A stretch of DNA of 64,000 nucleotides. Origin: Ophthalmolycus amberensis. Lineage: Eukaryota > Chordata > Actinopteri > Perciformes > Zoarcidae. The notes under the pieces were generated by a model. That model was not told the DNA's origin and did no database searches. It saw only the letters and a list, made by a program, of their open reading frames with translations. The stretch covers positions 610,001-674,000 of the forward strand of contig JAFEUB010001787.1 in the NCBI GenBank assembly GCA_024529925.1, read 5' to 3'. Shown piece by piece: positions 49,643-59,815 of this stretch; the first letter of the stretch is position 1, and the number at the start of each line of letters is the position of its first letter. The position numbers were made by a program, and so were the translations under genes.

Positions 49643-49670
49643 AGTAACGAAGTAGAAATACTTCGTTACT
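49643..49670. repeat. Subterminal 12-bp hairpin in the hAT left end
   Basis: AGTAACGAAGTA (49643-49654) pairs exactly with TACTTCGTTACT (49659-49670) across a GAAA loop, eleven bases inside the left terminus. It may be a structural feature of this family's end. Confidence 0.9.
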
Positions 49671-50068
49671 GTACTTAAGTAGTTTTTTTGGGTATCTGTA
49701 CTTTACTTTACTACTTATATTTCTATTGACTTTTACTTTTACTTCACTACATTTTGCAAAGAAAACCGATACTTTTACTCCGATACATTTCCCCTGAAAC
49801 CTTCGTTACTCGCTACAAAATCAAATCTATCTTTAGAAACAAAATGAATCATGAGAGCAGCGTCGGGGACTGTGGTGGAACACAGACTGCAAGCAAGCAG
49901 GTTTGGTGAATCAGTGGTCCTAGCTTGCAAGTTAAATCATTGGTTAATCACGTTAATGCACAATTGCAAACAAGTGCTCTCAAAGCTGCGGCGTTTTGAT
50001 TCCCAGTGATGCCCAGGATGCTACATGCTATAGCTAGCGATCCTACATTAGTATAATTCCACTCTACG

Positions 50069-50179
50069 ATGACTGATTTCATGATGGAAGCAGAAATGGA
50101 AGCACCTGCTACTCCCGCAACAAACTACGGTGGTGACGAAGACCAACACCAGTGGATCGCTAGCGAGTTAGTGAGCTGA
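50069..50179 (+). pseudogene. Possible N-terminal remnant of the hAT transposase
   Basis: An ATG-initiated 36-codon frame inside the Tol2-like element reads MTDFMMEAEMEAPATPATNY then GGDEDQHQWIASELVS and stops. Position, orientation and an acidic N-terminus before a DxxHxW-like motif resemble the start of Tol2-type transposases. The BED zinc finger that should follow is absent, consistent with internal deletion. The identification is inference from position and weak similarity. Confidence 0.4.
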
Positions 50180-50227
50180 GGAAGTGTTGACAGTTGTGCA
50201 GCACTAGTTGGCTAACGTTAGCTGTAG

Positions 50228-50551
50228 CTATATACACGGATTGACAGGAGCCGAGAGAGCGCAGCATTAGCGTTAGCATTAGGGAAATCCTTCGCAGCTG
50301 TGCGCAAGCTGTCTGTGACGCTGAACACACCTCTACCTGCCTCAGCGGCCTGTGAAAGGATATTTAGCATCGCAGGACAAGTCTTCAGCCCAAGAAGAGC
50401 GAGACTGAATTCTCGCAATTTTGAAAACCAACTTCTTTTGAAGATGAACAGGACATGTTTCAGTTTCAAGTACGGTAATGACTGTGTTGTTGCTTTAGTA
50501 TTGATCATGTTTTCATATTTGAGTCATGTTGTGGATGATCAGATGGAGTTA
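50228..50551 (+). pseudogene. hAT transposase C-terminal dimerisation segment (relic)
   Basis: The open frame after a TAG at 50225-50227 contains FAAVRKLSVTLNTPLPASAA, then CERIFSIAGQVFSPRRARL and NSRNFENQLLLKMNR. This is the conserved hAT C-terminal dimerisation domain: L..P.S.A..ER.FS..G....RR..L, ending ..LL..N. A GTG at 50300 can mark the start of the open stretch, but no genuine initiation is implied. The upstream catalytic DDE region and zinc finger are missing, so the fragment cannot encode an active transposase. It lies inside the element bounded by CATAGAGG duplications and is oriented left to right. Confidence 0.85.
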
Positions 50552-51259
50552 TGATGGTAGCAGTCGCCCAATTGCAGATTCAGCTTGAGACAAACCTTTG
50601 TCTATTGTGTTCAAATCAGGCCCATAGGAGTTTACAAGGCAGGTGTCCTTTCTCTAAACACTGACCTGATGCATCAAGTGGATATGTTTTGCTGAACATA
50701 ATATTATGCATTGGCCCTCTACATCCTCTAGTCGGAATGAGCATACTTATAAACGCACTGTTACAACTCCTTCATAGTGTCATATTGCTTTTCGGAGAAT
50801 TATGATGATAAGTTCATAGTAGATGCAAAAGTATACTTATGTACAATATATTATGTTGAACATTGTTGCTCCTGGATGGATCACAGCCAACACAATTATT
50901 GTCAACACAGCTCCATGTCCTTGGTCATGGTGCCACAGCACTTAAAAGAATAAACTTCATAATTCTCAAAATTCTGACCCTTTGCTTTTTTATTAACAGC
51001 ATTTACTTGTACTTTTACTTTCAATGAACAGGTTATGATGTTCATTTAATGTTCAGGTTATGATGTACATTTAATATCAGAAAATTACTTTTGATACTTA
51101 AGTACTTTTGTACTTAAGTACAATAAATATCAGATACTTTAAGACTTTTACTCAAGTAGTATTCTAATAGGTGACTTTTTACTTTTACTTGAGTAGTTTT
51201 CCAGTCAGGTATCTTTACTTTTACTCAAGTATGGCTTTTGAGTACTTCATACACCACTG

Positions 51260-51267
51260 CATAGAGG
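51260..51267 (+). repeat. Right target-site duplication CATAGAGG
   Basis: An exact copy of the 8 bases before the left terminus, immediately after the right terminus CACCACTG. Confidence 0.95.
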
Positions 51268-53064
51268 TAAACGTATTCCATTAACATCGTTTCAAAACTG
51301 GTTAAAAGCTCCTCGTGATAACTCTAACAAACCTCTTGAACATTATTATAATTTCTCAAGCACAAACTTGCTGTGCTGGTCAAATATCTTGTTACAACAA
51401 AGTTACAATTATTGTTTTCTTTCACAGAGCAGAACCTGCTGATCAGCTTCTCACACAACAGTAAGTTGGCGACAGAGTCAAAAAAAGCTTGTGTAACCCT
51501 CTCATTGGTCTCTTCTTCCGTTTTTCTCAAAGACAAAGAAAATTGGCTTCGGAATTCTGTGCAGCAGCCTGAGAGAAGGAGCAGCGCCGGAATACGGAGA
51601 GCGTTCCGAAATCATTGCAACATGACCTTGCAAGGTGCGAGAGCGCGTCGAGGTAAGGCGCTGTTTGCCAAATGGGAATGAGACGGCGCCAGAACGTGGC
51701 TGCAGAGTTATCAGGCAGCCTCAGAGAGCTCTCGCTGATCGAGCCGAGCAGAAAAGGGAAGAAGGAGCGGCAGAGGAGGAGCAGCGCGGGGCCGACAGAA
51801 ACACTGTGAGATAAAAGGACAGAGGGTACCTTGATGATCCTTCGGGGCCTCAAGGTGCTCTGAGATCAAAGCTCCTTTTGAAGATGTTGAGATTTCGTTC
51901 GCTCTTCGCAGCGCACATTGGTAGACAATTAAGAGGGGGGGAAAGACAAAGGGAGAATGCGTTTTTGGAGGATTTTTATTCTTGGTTTCATGTCTTTGCA
52001 GACAGCTCAATCATGATTCTTCTCCAGCACCCCTACAGCTTCACCTCCAGACACATCTTCTGCTTGATCTATTTGCATTTCCTCAACGTCTCTCTTCTCT
52101 GCGTTTCCCTCTCAGATCTGATACATGAGGCTCCAAACAGGCGGATTAGAGCGAGAGACAACAACAGAGAAACAACCGAGGAGCGATGCTGGGTGGACCG
52201 GAGGGTGCATTCAGCGGCTCACTGTTGACAGACACAGTTATTTAAATCAGTCAAGGGGTTCGGCATCTTGCTGCGTCGACGCACCTCGAGAAAACGGTCC
52301 AGGAAAACGCGGCTGACCAGTTCGGGGATATGCTGATGCCTGTGATTTGGTTTGACAGATTTCATTTTAATAGCACAGCGTGCAGTGGAAATGCAAACTA
52401 TTCATCAGCCGCGCTCTCATTTCCCCAATAATGATCGATCACAGCCTGTGTCTGCTTGAGCCTAACTTGACGTACCAGTGTAAGTATGGAGATGCAGTAT
52501 TTATTAGCTTATGAATCAGCCAGTGGAGCGGCATGGACAGAGAAATTACTGATAAATAGGTTTTCACTGGATGCCCAACGAAAAGCTATCAATCCCCCCC
52601 CCCCCCCAACTTCTAATACTAAAATTGATGTGCGATTTGCAGTTACAGATTCATATTGGTGTCAGGCTTCTGCAAGTGAGCCAGATACGCCATCGTACGG
52701 TATCTCTGGATCTCCCCTTTCCACGGGTAATTCTGGCTCGATACGGCTAATCAGCTTGTCGACATGTGCGCCCGATGCCTGCGAGAGGAGATCGGCTGTG
52801 GCATCTGTTACATGGAGGAGAGTGTGGCGGGGCTAATCTTCCACTCTGAAACTGCAGCATTATGTAAGAAGCAATAGGCGGTTGCATAACACGCAGGCTC
52901 CTCACTGGCTAAACCACCCCATAGTCCGCTCACCCCACGCCTTCAGAGTGTGTGTGTGACACAAAGTGGAAAAACACTGAAAGTCATTTTTTGGATCAGG
53001 AATACTGTTAGTTATCTAGAGCTGAGCTTTGGTGTCGTCAACCATGGGCTCAATCGCTTGCGCG

Positions 53065-53065
<1 letters not shown>

Positions 53066-53149
<84 letters not shown>
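53066..53149 (+). repeat. (CA)n microsatellite, about 40 units
   Basis: A long CA-repeat with one CCC interruption near 53094, preceded by CGCGCACG. In the nrxn2 sense it is (UG)n, a known binding tract for CELF/TDP-43-type proteins. Confidence 0.97.
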
Positions 53150-53152
<3 letters not shown>

Positions 53153-53531
53153 GTGCTGCTATATTTGGGGGACGGGGGGAAAAAGAGGCGACTAAACCGT
53201 TTGCAAAGAGGATGCGCTTGGTTTCAGCCAACTCATTTGTATGTGCTTGCCACGATCTTTAGCAGTCACCTTGAGAAAGTTGCGCCCCCCCATCCACCCA
53301 ATCTCCTCATCTTAATAGCACTTTATCTCCCTTTCTCTCCCACAACTGGTTATCTTCTTTGTGACCGTGGTCACAGCTGCTCTTTCCTGTTCTGAAAATG
53401 TCGAGCGGCTGCCCTGACGCTGAATCGGATCTCGTTGAAAAAACATAGACGAGTTAGACACGCGTGTGTGTCTGTATGCGTCTCCCATCCGAGCGTGACT
53501 CACGCTGGGCTTGCCCATTTGTCCGGGAGTA

Positions 53532-53551
53532 TACACACACACACACACACA
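53532..53551 (+). repeat. Short (CA)n microsatellite
   Basis: About ten CA dinucleotides, 45 bases upstream of the poly-G tract. Confidence 0.9.
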
Positions 53552-53595
53552 GCTGGCAGCGAGCCGAAATACAGCAGAGGGAAGCAGCTAAAGAC

Positions 53596-53630
53596 GGGGG
53601 GGGGGGGGGGGGGGGGGGGGAGGGGGGGGG
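53596..53630 (+). repeat. Poly-G tract, 25 + 9 G
   Basis: Twenty-five G, one A, then nine G on the plus strand. It is the longest near-pure G tract in the window and could form G-quadruplexes on the plus strand. Confidence 0.92.
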
Positions 53631-53916
53631 ATATAAATCAGCCAAAAAATATCATCCTCCATAATCCTGATTATGTTGTCACCTAGCACTAAAACTCCTC
53701 CTTCACCCAGTGTCAGCCTGCAATCTCTAGACATGAACACAAACATACACACAGAGATGATTCCAGCACACATCTGCACCACTGAGCCTGCTGATGGATG
53801 GTGTCCTTCAGCACATCAGAGCTGGAGGTTTGAATCCCGCCTGACCTTCCCTGCTCACACACATTTATACATGCAAACACGAGGGCGTCCTTGAGCGAGG
53901 TTATGCTGAGCTCCCC

Positions 53917-53961
<45 letters not shown>
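53917..53961 (+). repeat. (CG)n(CA)n microsatellite
   Basis: CGCGCGCG leads into about eighteen CA dinucleotides. It is alternating purine-pyrimidine throughout and therefore Z-DNA-prone. Confidence 0.95.
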
Positions 53962-53969
<8 letters not shown>

Positions 53970-54435
53970 GGATTTGTGTATGCCATTTCCTGGCGGCTGG
54001 GATCCAACTGCTTGCACAAAGTGTGCAGTGGGGTGTTGCTGCTTTGTGTCTGATGAACAATTGAAACCATGCACAGTCTAACGTTGGCATGTGAGCGTGA
54101 AAACTTATGTTTGAATGTTCATAATTACATCAAGTTGATTTCTTCATTAAGCATCACACAGATTTGCTCTGAGCGAATCCACTGAGTAAAGTGATTTTAT
54201 TGAAAATAATGCTTCAACCTGCATTAACTTGGGGTTCCTGCGGGCAAGAAGCTGTCACAACATTAGGTTTTTATCACCTTAGGGTGATGAAATTTTAAAA
54301 AAAAGCTGCCTTTTTTCCCATCTAGCAGAGAAGGAGCAACATTAGCATGTTGGCGTTGTGTTCTTGGTCCCTCGACAAGTTAAATCCAATAGTTCACACT
54401 AGTTTTCTACTTTGGTGCTTTGGTGCTGACCAGGT

Positions 54436-54480
54436 AGCATACGAACGGTTTAATACGAATACGTGTATTGTTACACCCCG
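54436..54480 (-). mobile_element. Inverted, diverged end of the TAGGGGTGTAACGG MITE family
   Basis: GCATACGAACGGTTTAATAC followed by GAATACGTGTATTGTTACAC and CCC is a diverged reverse complement of the first 45 bases of the MITE at 38651. No matching second end was found, so it is a solo fragment. Confidence 0.6.
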
Positions 54481-54589
54481 AGAAACAAATAATAACCGTA
54501 GCTGTGGAGTCATAATGAGGTTATTTGGAGGTGATTCTAATTTTGTAATGAAACTTGAGTACTTAGCTAACGCACAATACATCACACAT

Positions 54590-54660
54590 TTTTAACCCAA
54601 ACCACAATCTCAGTCCTATTTGCCTAAACCTAAAAAAGTTGCTTTAGAAAACGCACTATG
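54590..54660. repeat. Small fragment related to the 58085-58470 repeat
   Basis: AACCCAAACCACAATCTCAG followed by TTGCCTAAACCTAAAAAAG resembles the 'cctaaacctaac' body of the SINE-like family near 58200. It is short and decayed. Confidence 0.3.
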
Positions 54661-56155
54661 CATGTACCGGTAGGCTACTGTGTACAAAAATGACACAAGA
54701 TGGGTACCTAGTAATAGTAATAGTTTGGATGAACATTCTCTGTGGGTTCATCAGTACAATCAACATCTTTCACATTAAATATAGTCATTAGCTCCATGTT
54801 CATATAAACATATTAAGCAGTGACCTATATGTTAGATCGGAGCAGTATCAAAAACTGTGAAGGCATCAAGCGCCAGTATTAAACTCCCATCAACCATTAA
54901 GTGTTGCCAGTTTGCTGCTCACTGCCTTATCGCAGAAGAAATGAACAAAATAGAGAGTTGATATTAAGGGAATATGCTCAGCAGTAAAATACAATCATCA
55001 CTCACATCTCTGACTCTCCTCCTCTCAAGAGATGTGTTGAGACAGATTAAATCTATCAAGACGCACGAGTGAAACCTGAACATTTCAAAGAGCAAATGTG
55101 TTTCGTGTGAAAGGCCTCTTCAAGTCACTAACCACATATGGATGGAGGAGATAAAGTGAGAGGAGAGAAGAGGAATTGCAGCATAAACAAAGCATGCATG
55201 TATGAATGTCGGAGAAATGAAGATACAACGATACTATGAAAGAAATAGAAGCAAGAAGACCAGCGAAGTTTCACATCCACATCGTTTTATCCTTTTCGGC
55301 TCATATCTTCAATTCAATTATGCTTTTGCTTTTAACAGTTCCACATAATCATTCATCAATTCACTAAAAAATAAGATTTGCTACAATCCTAATTATACTG
55401 AATACCTTTCTAAGGACAGAATGGAAGAATTACTGATGACTGAATGACATTTTGTCAGCGTATTAAGTATCATAATACAGTTGAGTCTAGCCAGTTCTAG
55501 ACCACTGATTTGCTGCCAACAACTCCTTTTTCTTTCCTCAGTAGATACTAATAAAGTCAAGCCGTATTCTCGATTTAGTCTGTGCTGCCCATTAGAACAA
55601 TTAAGGCTTCAAAATCAATGTTTGACTTTCTTCTGCAGGGAAGAGCTTCCGCCTCACCTCCACATGTCCTCCATTATTATTGCGCTCACTCTCTGCTTTT
55701 GCTTTTTCTCTATTTTCTCCATTTTCTAATCTGTCTGCCCTCATCAGCAGCTCTTTCACTCCCCAGAGGTTCATTACTGTGCTGACTGGAGTTGCTAACA
55801 TGGGTTTTCGGTAGAATCCAATTGATCCACACGCTCAGTGCTCTGAGAGAAAGAGTTCTCTTGTGGCTGATGGAGAAAAGGTGCTTTGAGTCAAAAACAA
55901 AATAGGTTTGTAGATCATTCCGGCGTAAACCTCGTCAGCAAACTGTGAAATGAGATTGTGGAGTCCTTGACTGTAATCTGTCTTTTGTTTGGTGGCTTTG
56001 TACAATAATAATCCTTCCTGACATTGGATGGGTTAATACTGTGCCATTGTTTTATTTTGTTGTCTTATTTGATGCTGGAATTACCCCCTCTATAAAAAAC
56101 CCTGCATGAATGCATGAATACATTTTAAAGTAACTCTTCAGCGTGCCGTTTATCC

Positions 56156-56191
56156 TTATTAAGACCTTGATAAATATCAAGGTCTTAATAA
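56156..56191. repeat. Perfect 17-bp inverted repeat, 2-nt loop
   Basis: TTATTAAGACCTTGATA (56156-56172), AA, then the exact reverse complement TATCAAGGTCTTAATAA (56175-56191). It lies in an otherwise plain intronic stretch and is not flanked by a terminator-like T run or a recognisable element. Confidence 0.97.
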
Positions 56192-57240
56192 ATTACATTT
56201 TTAAAGATGTTCTTCAAGTACTTTTTAGATCCGTAGATGCCTTCATGACTGAAAAATGACATTGTATTCAAACGTTCTATATCACATGTGAACGTTACTG
56301 GATCTGTGTCCAAAACAAAGGGCTGTGTTTCGGTTCGTAAGTGCAACATGTTCATTTGTCAAATTATTCCCAAATTTAGAGTCTTTGGGTCCAAGATTTC
56401 TGACCTGAAACAGAGCCATTGAAATCAATGTGCAAGCAAAAAACAAAACAAGTCATTTTCTCCAAAACGACCAAGAACGGTCAGACCCAGTCCCAAATAG
56501 ACCCGGGGATCATTAGGACTGATCCAAAAGGACCTCACCAAAGCAGATAAAGAACACTAATATACTGGCAGCCATGTTGAAAAAAACTAATGCAATTCAT
56601 GTCCCTATAAGTGTCCCTAAAAACACATTTTTCTTCTGTGATAATTGTGATGCACCGCCTAATCAGGGCTGAATCCACTTGGATGAACTCGGGTGTTAAA
56701 CATATTACCACACAGACCCGAGAACCGTAGCAATAAAGAGCGACTCTACCTAACCTGATAAGACTGCATTTCATTTGCACCCGGCCCGCCTTTGGTCTCA
56801 GATCGAGTCTCAGTCACAACGAAACCGAGTGGGCCGGTTCTACCAGCAGACATTATGTTTCTGTCTTCAGGCAGACAGCAGGGGAGGAGACTTCGCTTTT
56901 CATTTTCAGCCTGCACATACAATTTGTCACGTCCGAGTTGACACTGCAAGATAAGCAGACATGGGAGATGTTTTTTTTTTTGAGGCTTTCACAAATCTGT
57001 GACTTTGTGTGTGGCTACTGGCGAGACGAGTGTGTTACTGTCTGTTGTGGTGTGTGAGCGCGTTCTGGAGCTGCCTGTTCCTCTCTGTCGGGGAGCGAGC
57101 GAGGCAGGCGGCTGGCCCGAAATTGAAAGGAATGACTGTGACCTTCGGACAAAATCAAGAGCAAAGTGTTTTCTGTCTCCATTGTTTTCTCTGCTCTTCT
57201 CCACTTTCTGTATTCCGAGCCTGTGTTTTGCCTTCCTCTT

Positions 57241-57264
57241 GCTCTCTCTCTCTCTCTCTCTCTC
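57241..57264 (+). repeat. (CT)n microsatellite
   Basis: About eleven CT dinucleotides in a pyrimidine-rich stretch; in nrxn2 sense it is (GA)n. Confidence 0.9.
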
Positions 57265-58084
57265 TTTCCTCAGAACAGAGAAACCACGGAGAGAGAAAAA
57301 CACAGAGCATGAAGCTGTTTTGCTTTTTATTCCTTTACCTTTCCTCCTCCGCGGTTTCAAACCTCCTTCCATCGAAAATAGCAACGACGCTTTGGACAGA
57401 CCTAACCAGTGCATTTTTGCTGGCATGATAAAGAAAAGTTGTGTGGAAATGAGTGCCAGGCTCTGCTTATGAAGACATGTACCATAGAATTCAGCTGTAT
57501 GAAACACTATACATCCACACAGGCTGATATCTTTTTTGTCTTTGTCTCTTTTTATTCGCTGCCATCATTTGTTCTCTGTTCCTTCTCTCCATCTGTTACC
57601 CTGAGAACCGTTTCTCCCCCTCTCAGTCTCTGCGGGCAGGGTGTGGGGTTGGAGCCCGGCAGAGAAGAACGGCTGCCGAGCTCACTGGCTAATATTTGCC
57701 CTGAGCTGAACTGAGCAAACATGGATAAAGCGAACACAATCCCTTCCCCTGTCCCTGGCTGTCTGCCTTGTTGTCCTTTCTTTCCCTCCCCGTCTCTCCT
57801 GCGCCGCCGTCGAGCTGACCGCCGGTTAACCACCGCGCACATGTTGTTGTCACGCAAACTGCTGTGTGAGGGATAAATGTGATAGCATAATCCGTGTCTG
57901 GTGTGTGTCTTTCTAAACCAGTGTGTGCAGTTTATTACTAACACCTGTGCAATCCAATCAAACAGGCCTGCAGTAAACCACACCTTTGGTGAAGTTTCAA
58001 ATGTTCACTTCTTGGTGACATTAGGTACGTTTCCGGCAGTATTCTAGGGATTATGTCGATATTGGACAATTACGAACTTCAATT

Positions 58085-58470
58085 CATTTAATGACGCCAA
58101 ATTTGTGTCCCGTGTGAAACCAAAAGTCAACCGTTGACTTCTTAACGTACGTACGTAACTTAATTTACGTAACAAACATCCTTTTTTGAACCAAAATCAT
58201 GAACTTTTCCTAAACCTAACAAAGGGATTTTGCTGCCGAGACATAACCAAGTAGCTTTGTTTGAATAAACATGTGTTTGAAACTGCGACGTGCTTCTAAT
58301 TGTGACGTACATTAAGTTACTTTAGTCAACGTAAATGGTCAACAAAGTCCTTATATATATATAAATATATAAATAAGGACAACAAACCATGATCTTTTTC
58401 AAAACCTCACCAAGTGGTTTTATTGCTTTAACTTCACTCAGATGTTTTGTTTGAATTCCCAGCCTTTACG
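58085..58470 (+). mobile_element. SINE-like dispersed repeat, copy 2 (body and tail)
   Basis: TTGTGTCCCGTGTGAAACCA, AAGTCAACCGTTGACTTC, GTAACTTAATTTACGTAACA and TTCCTAAACCTAAC with GGGATTTTGCTGCC match a repeat common in percomorph fish, as I recall it. A second decayed stretch (CAAACCATGATCTTTTTC, CTCACCAAGTGGTTTTATTG) at about 58380-58425 looks like a tandem or duplicated part of the same body. The tRNA-like head seen in the 8500-8790 copy is missing or degraded here. Confidence 0.5.
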
Positions 58471-59139
58471 AGAAGAAAGCAATATTACTGGTCTCCAGTG
58501 GGTTCTAGTCAGGAGTACGAGTCTGGGGCTCTGATTCGCCTTCCCTCGGGATGATGTACTTTAGTCATACCATTGTTGATTGTAAAAAGCTTTAAACGCT
58601 TGGATTGGATGTTAGAAAAAACATTGTCTTTGAAGTTTGCAGAATTGTCCAATAACTCTCTTTAGCTCACATCTGTCAAGTGGTGCTGAAGAGCTTGTTC
58701 AGTTCATGGCTGCTAAGTGGCAACAGTTGGAGCACTCCAGGGCTAAAACTAATCTGTCCACTTCTCCCATCGACCTTTCCATGAGTCTGTTATTTGGGTT
58801 GAGAACTGAATCGTCAGAATGAGCTGAGAAGTAGTTATTTTATAAGGTGATGGGGCGAGTTAGGAAGTATTGCCAGAGTAGGGTTAGGAAAGTACAATAT
58901 ATCTGTATAGAATCGTGTTTCTTCCATATCTATGTATAGGTATACATGATCTATGGGCAAGATGTGTGTGCTCAGCATGTGAAGTTACAGAAAACAGAAA
59001 ATAACAACTTATTCTGACTTTTCTCACAGAAGTCCAGACACCGAGATTGTTTGTTTGTGTTCTTTCATACTAGATGAAAATAAAATCAAAACAACAAATC
59101 CACTTGGCTTAAGTTACTTGAGCAATACTCAAGCAAGGT

Positions 59140-59140
<1 letters not shown>

Positions 59141-59181
<41 letters not shown>

Positions 59182-59182
59182 G
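59141..59182 (+). repeat. (CA)n microsatellite
   Basis: About twenty CA dinucleotides ending CGCG. Confidence 0.97.
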
Positions 59183-59815
59183 TATGCGTGAGCACAGAAA
59201 CAGAAACAGGCTACAGCAGCAGCAGCTGCTTCAACCTTGTTCAACCCAATAAGCGGCAGATACACCGAACCTTTTTTTTGCTGGAAAATAACATTCTGCA
59301 CACAAACATGCATTTTCTTCCTCTCTTGGAATAAATTCCTTGGAGGTTTTTTGACAACAAAAAAAACAAAAACAAACAACCAGTTTACCAGTTTGGTTGT
59401 GATCGATTTTGCAATGTTTGACAAAGTCTCAACTCTAATTAGCTTAATGACACACCGAAGGCAACGTCCATGTGAAAATAATGAATAAAGATGAAAAAAG
59501 GAAATAAAGATGATCAAATTTAATTTAAAATTGAAGTAAGGACTTTGAGTTTCCCATAACTTTAAAGGGTAAAAACAAAGCAGATTAAGTGAGAGGTAAA
59601 GAAAAGGGTTTTATTTCCTTATGGGGTTCTCGTCATACTATTGCTAGACACTTATAATAACAATCTGAACCCGTCAGTGGCAAAAAAAGCACTTTTAGTG
59701 GACATTGATGTACATTGATGGTGAGGAATTGCAGAGAGCGATTACATTGCAGCCTGTTTAGCTGCTCCCGTCTGCAGCGTTCTCCAACAATACTCGACCA
59801 ATTACAGAAATTGCA

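Larger units (their letters stand above)
49632..51259 (+). mobile_element. Tol2-like hAT element, internally deleted, 1628 bp
   Basis: The element is bounded by CAGTGGTGTATAG on the left and CATACACCACTG on the right (11-bp inverted repeat CAGTGGTGTAT) and by perfect 8-bp duplications. Both subterminal regions are dense in ACTTTTACTTTTACTC, AAGTACTT and TACTTAAGTA motifs, a pattern very similar to the ends of medaka Tol2. Inside are a short N-terminal-like ORF at 50069-50179 and the C-terminal dimerisation segment of a transposase, with most of the catalytic region missing. It is therefore nonautonomous. Intact ends and duplication suggest a relatively recent insertion. Confidence 0.93.

Noticed and set aside
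53016..53262. Frames rich in His-Thr or Cys-Val repeats
   Set aside because: They are translations of the (CA)n microsatellite.
56156..56191. Hairpin as a transcription terminator or microRNA precursor
   Set aside because: No T run follows, eukaryotic polymerase II does not use such terminators, and a 17-bp stem with a 2-nt loop is too short for a microRNA precursor.
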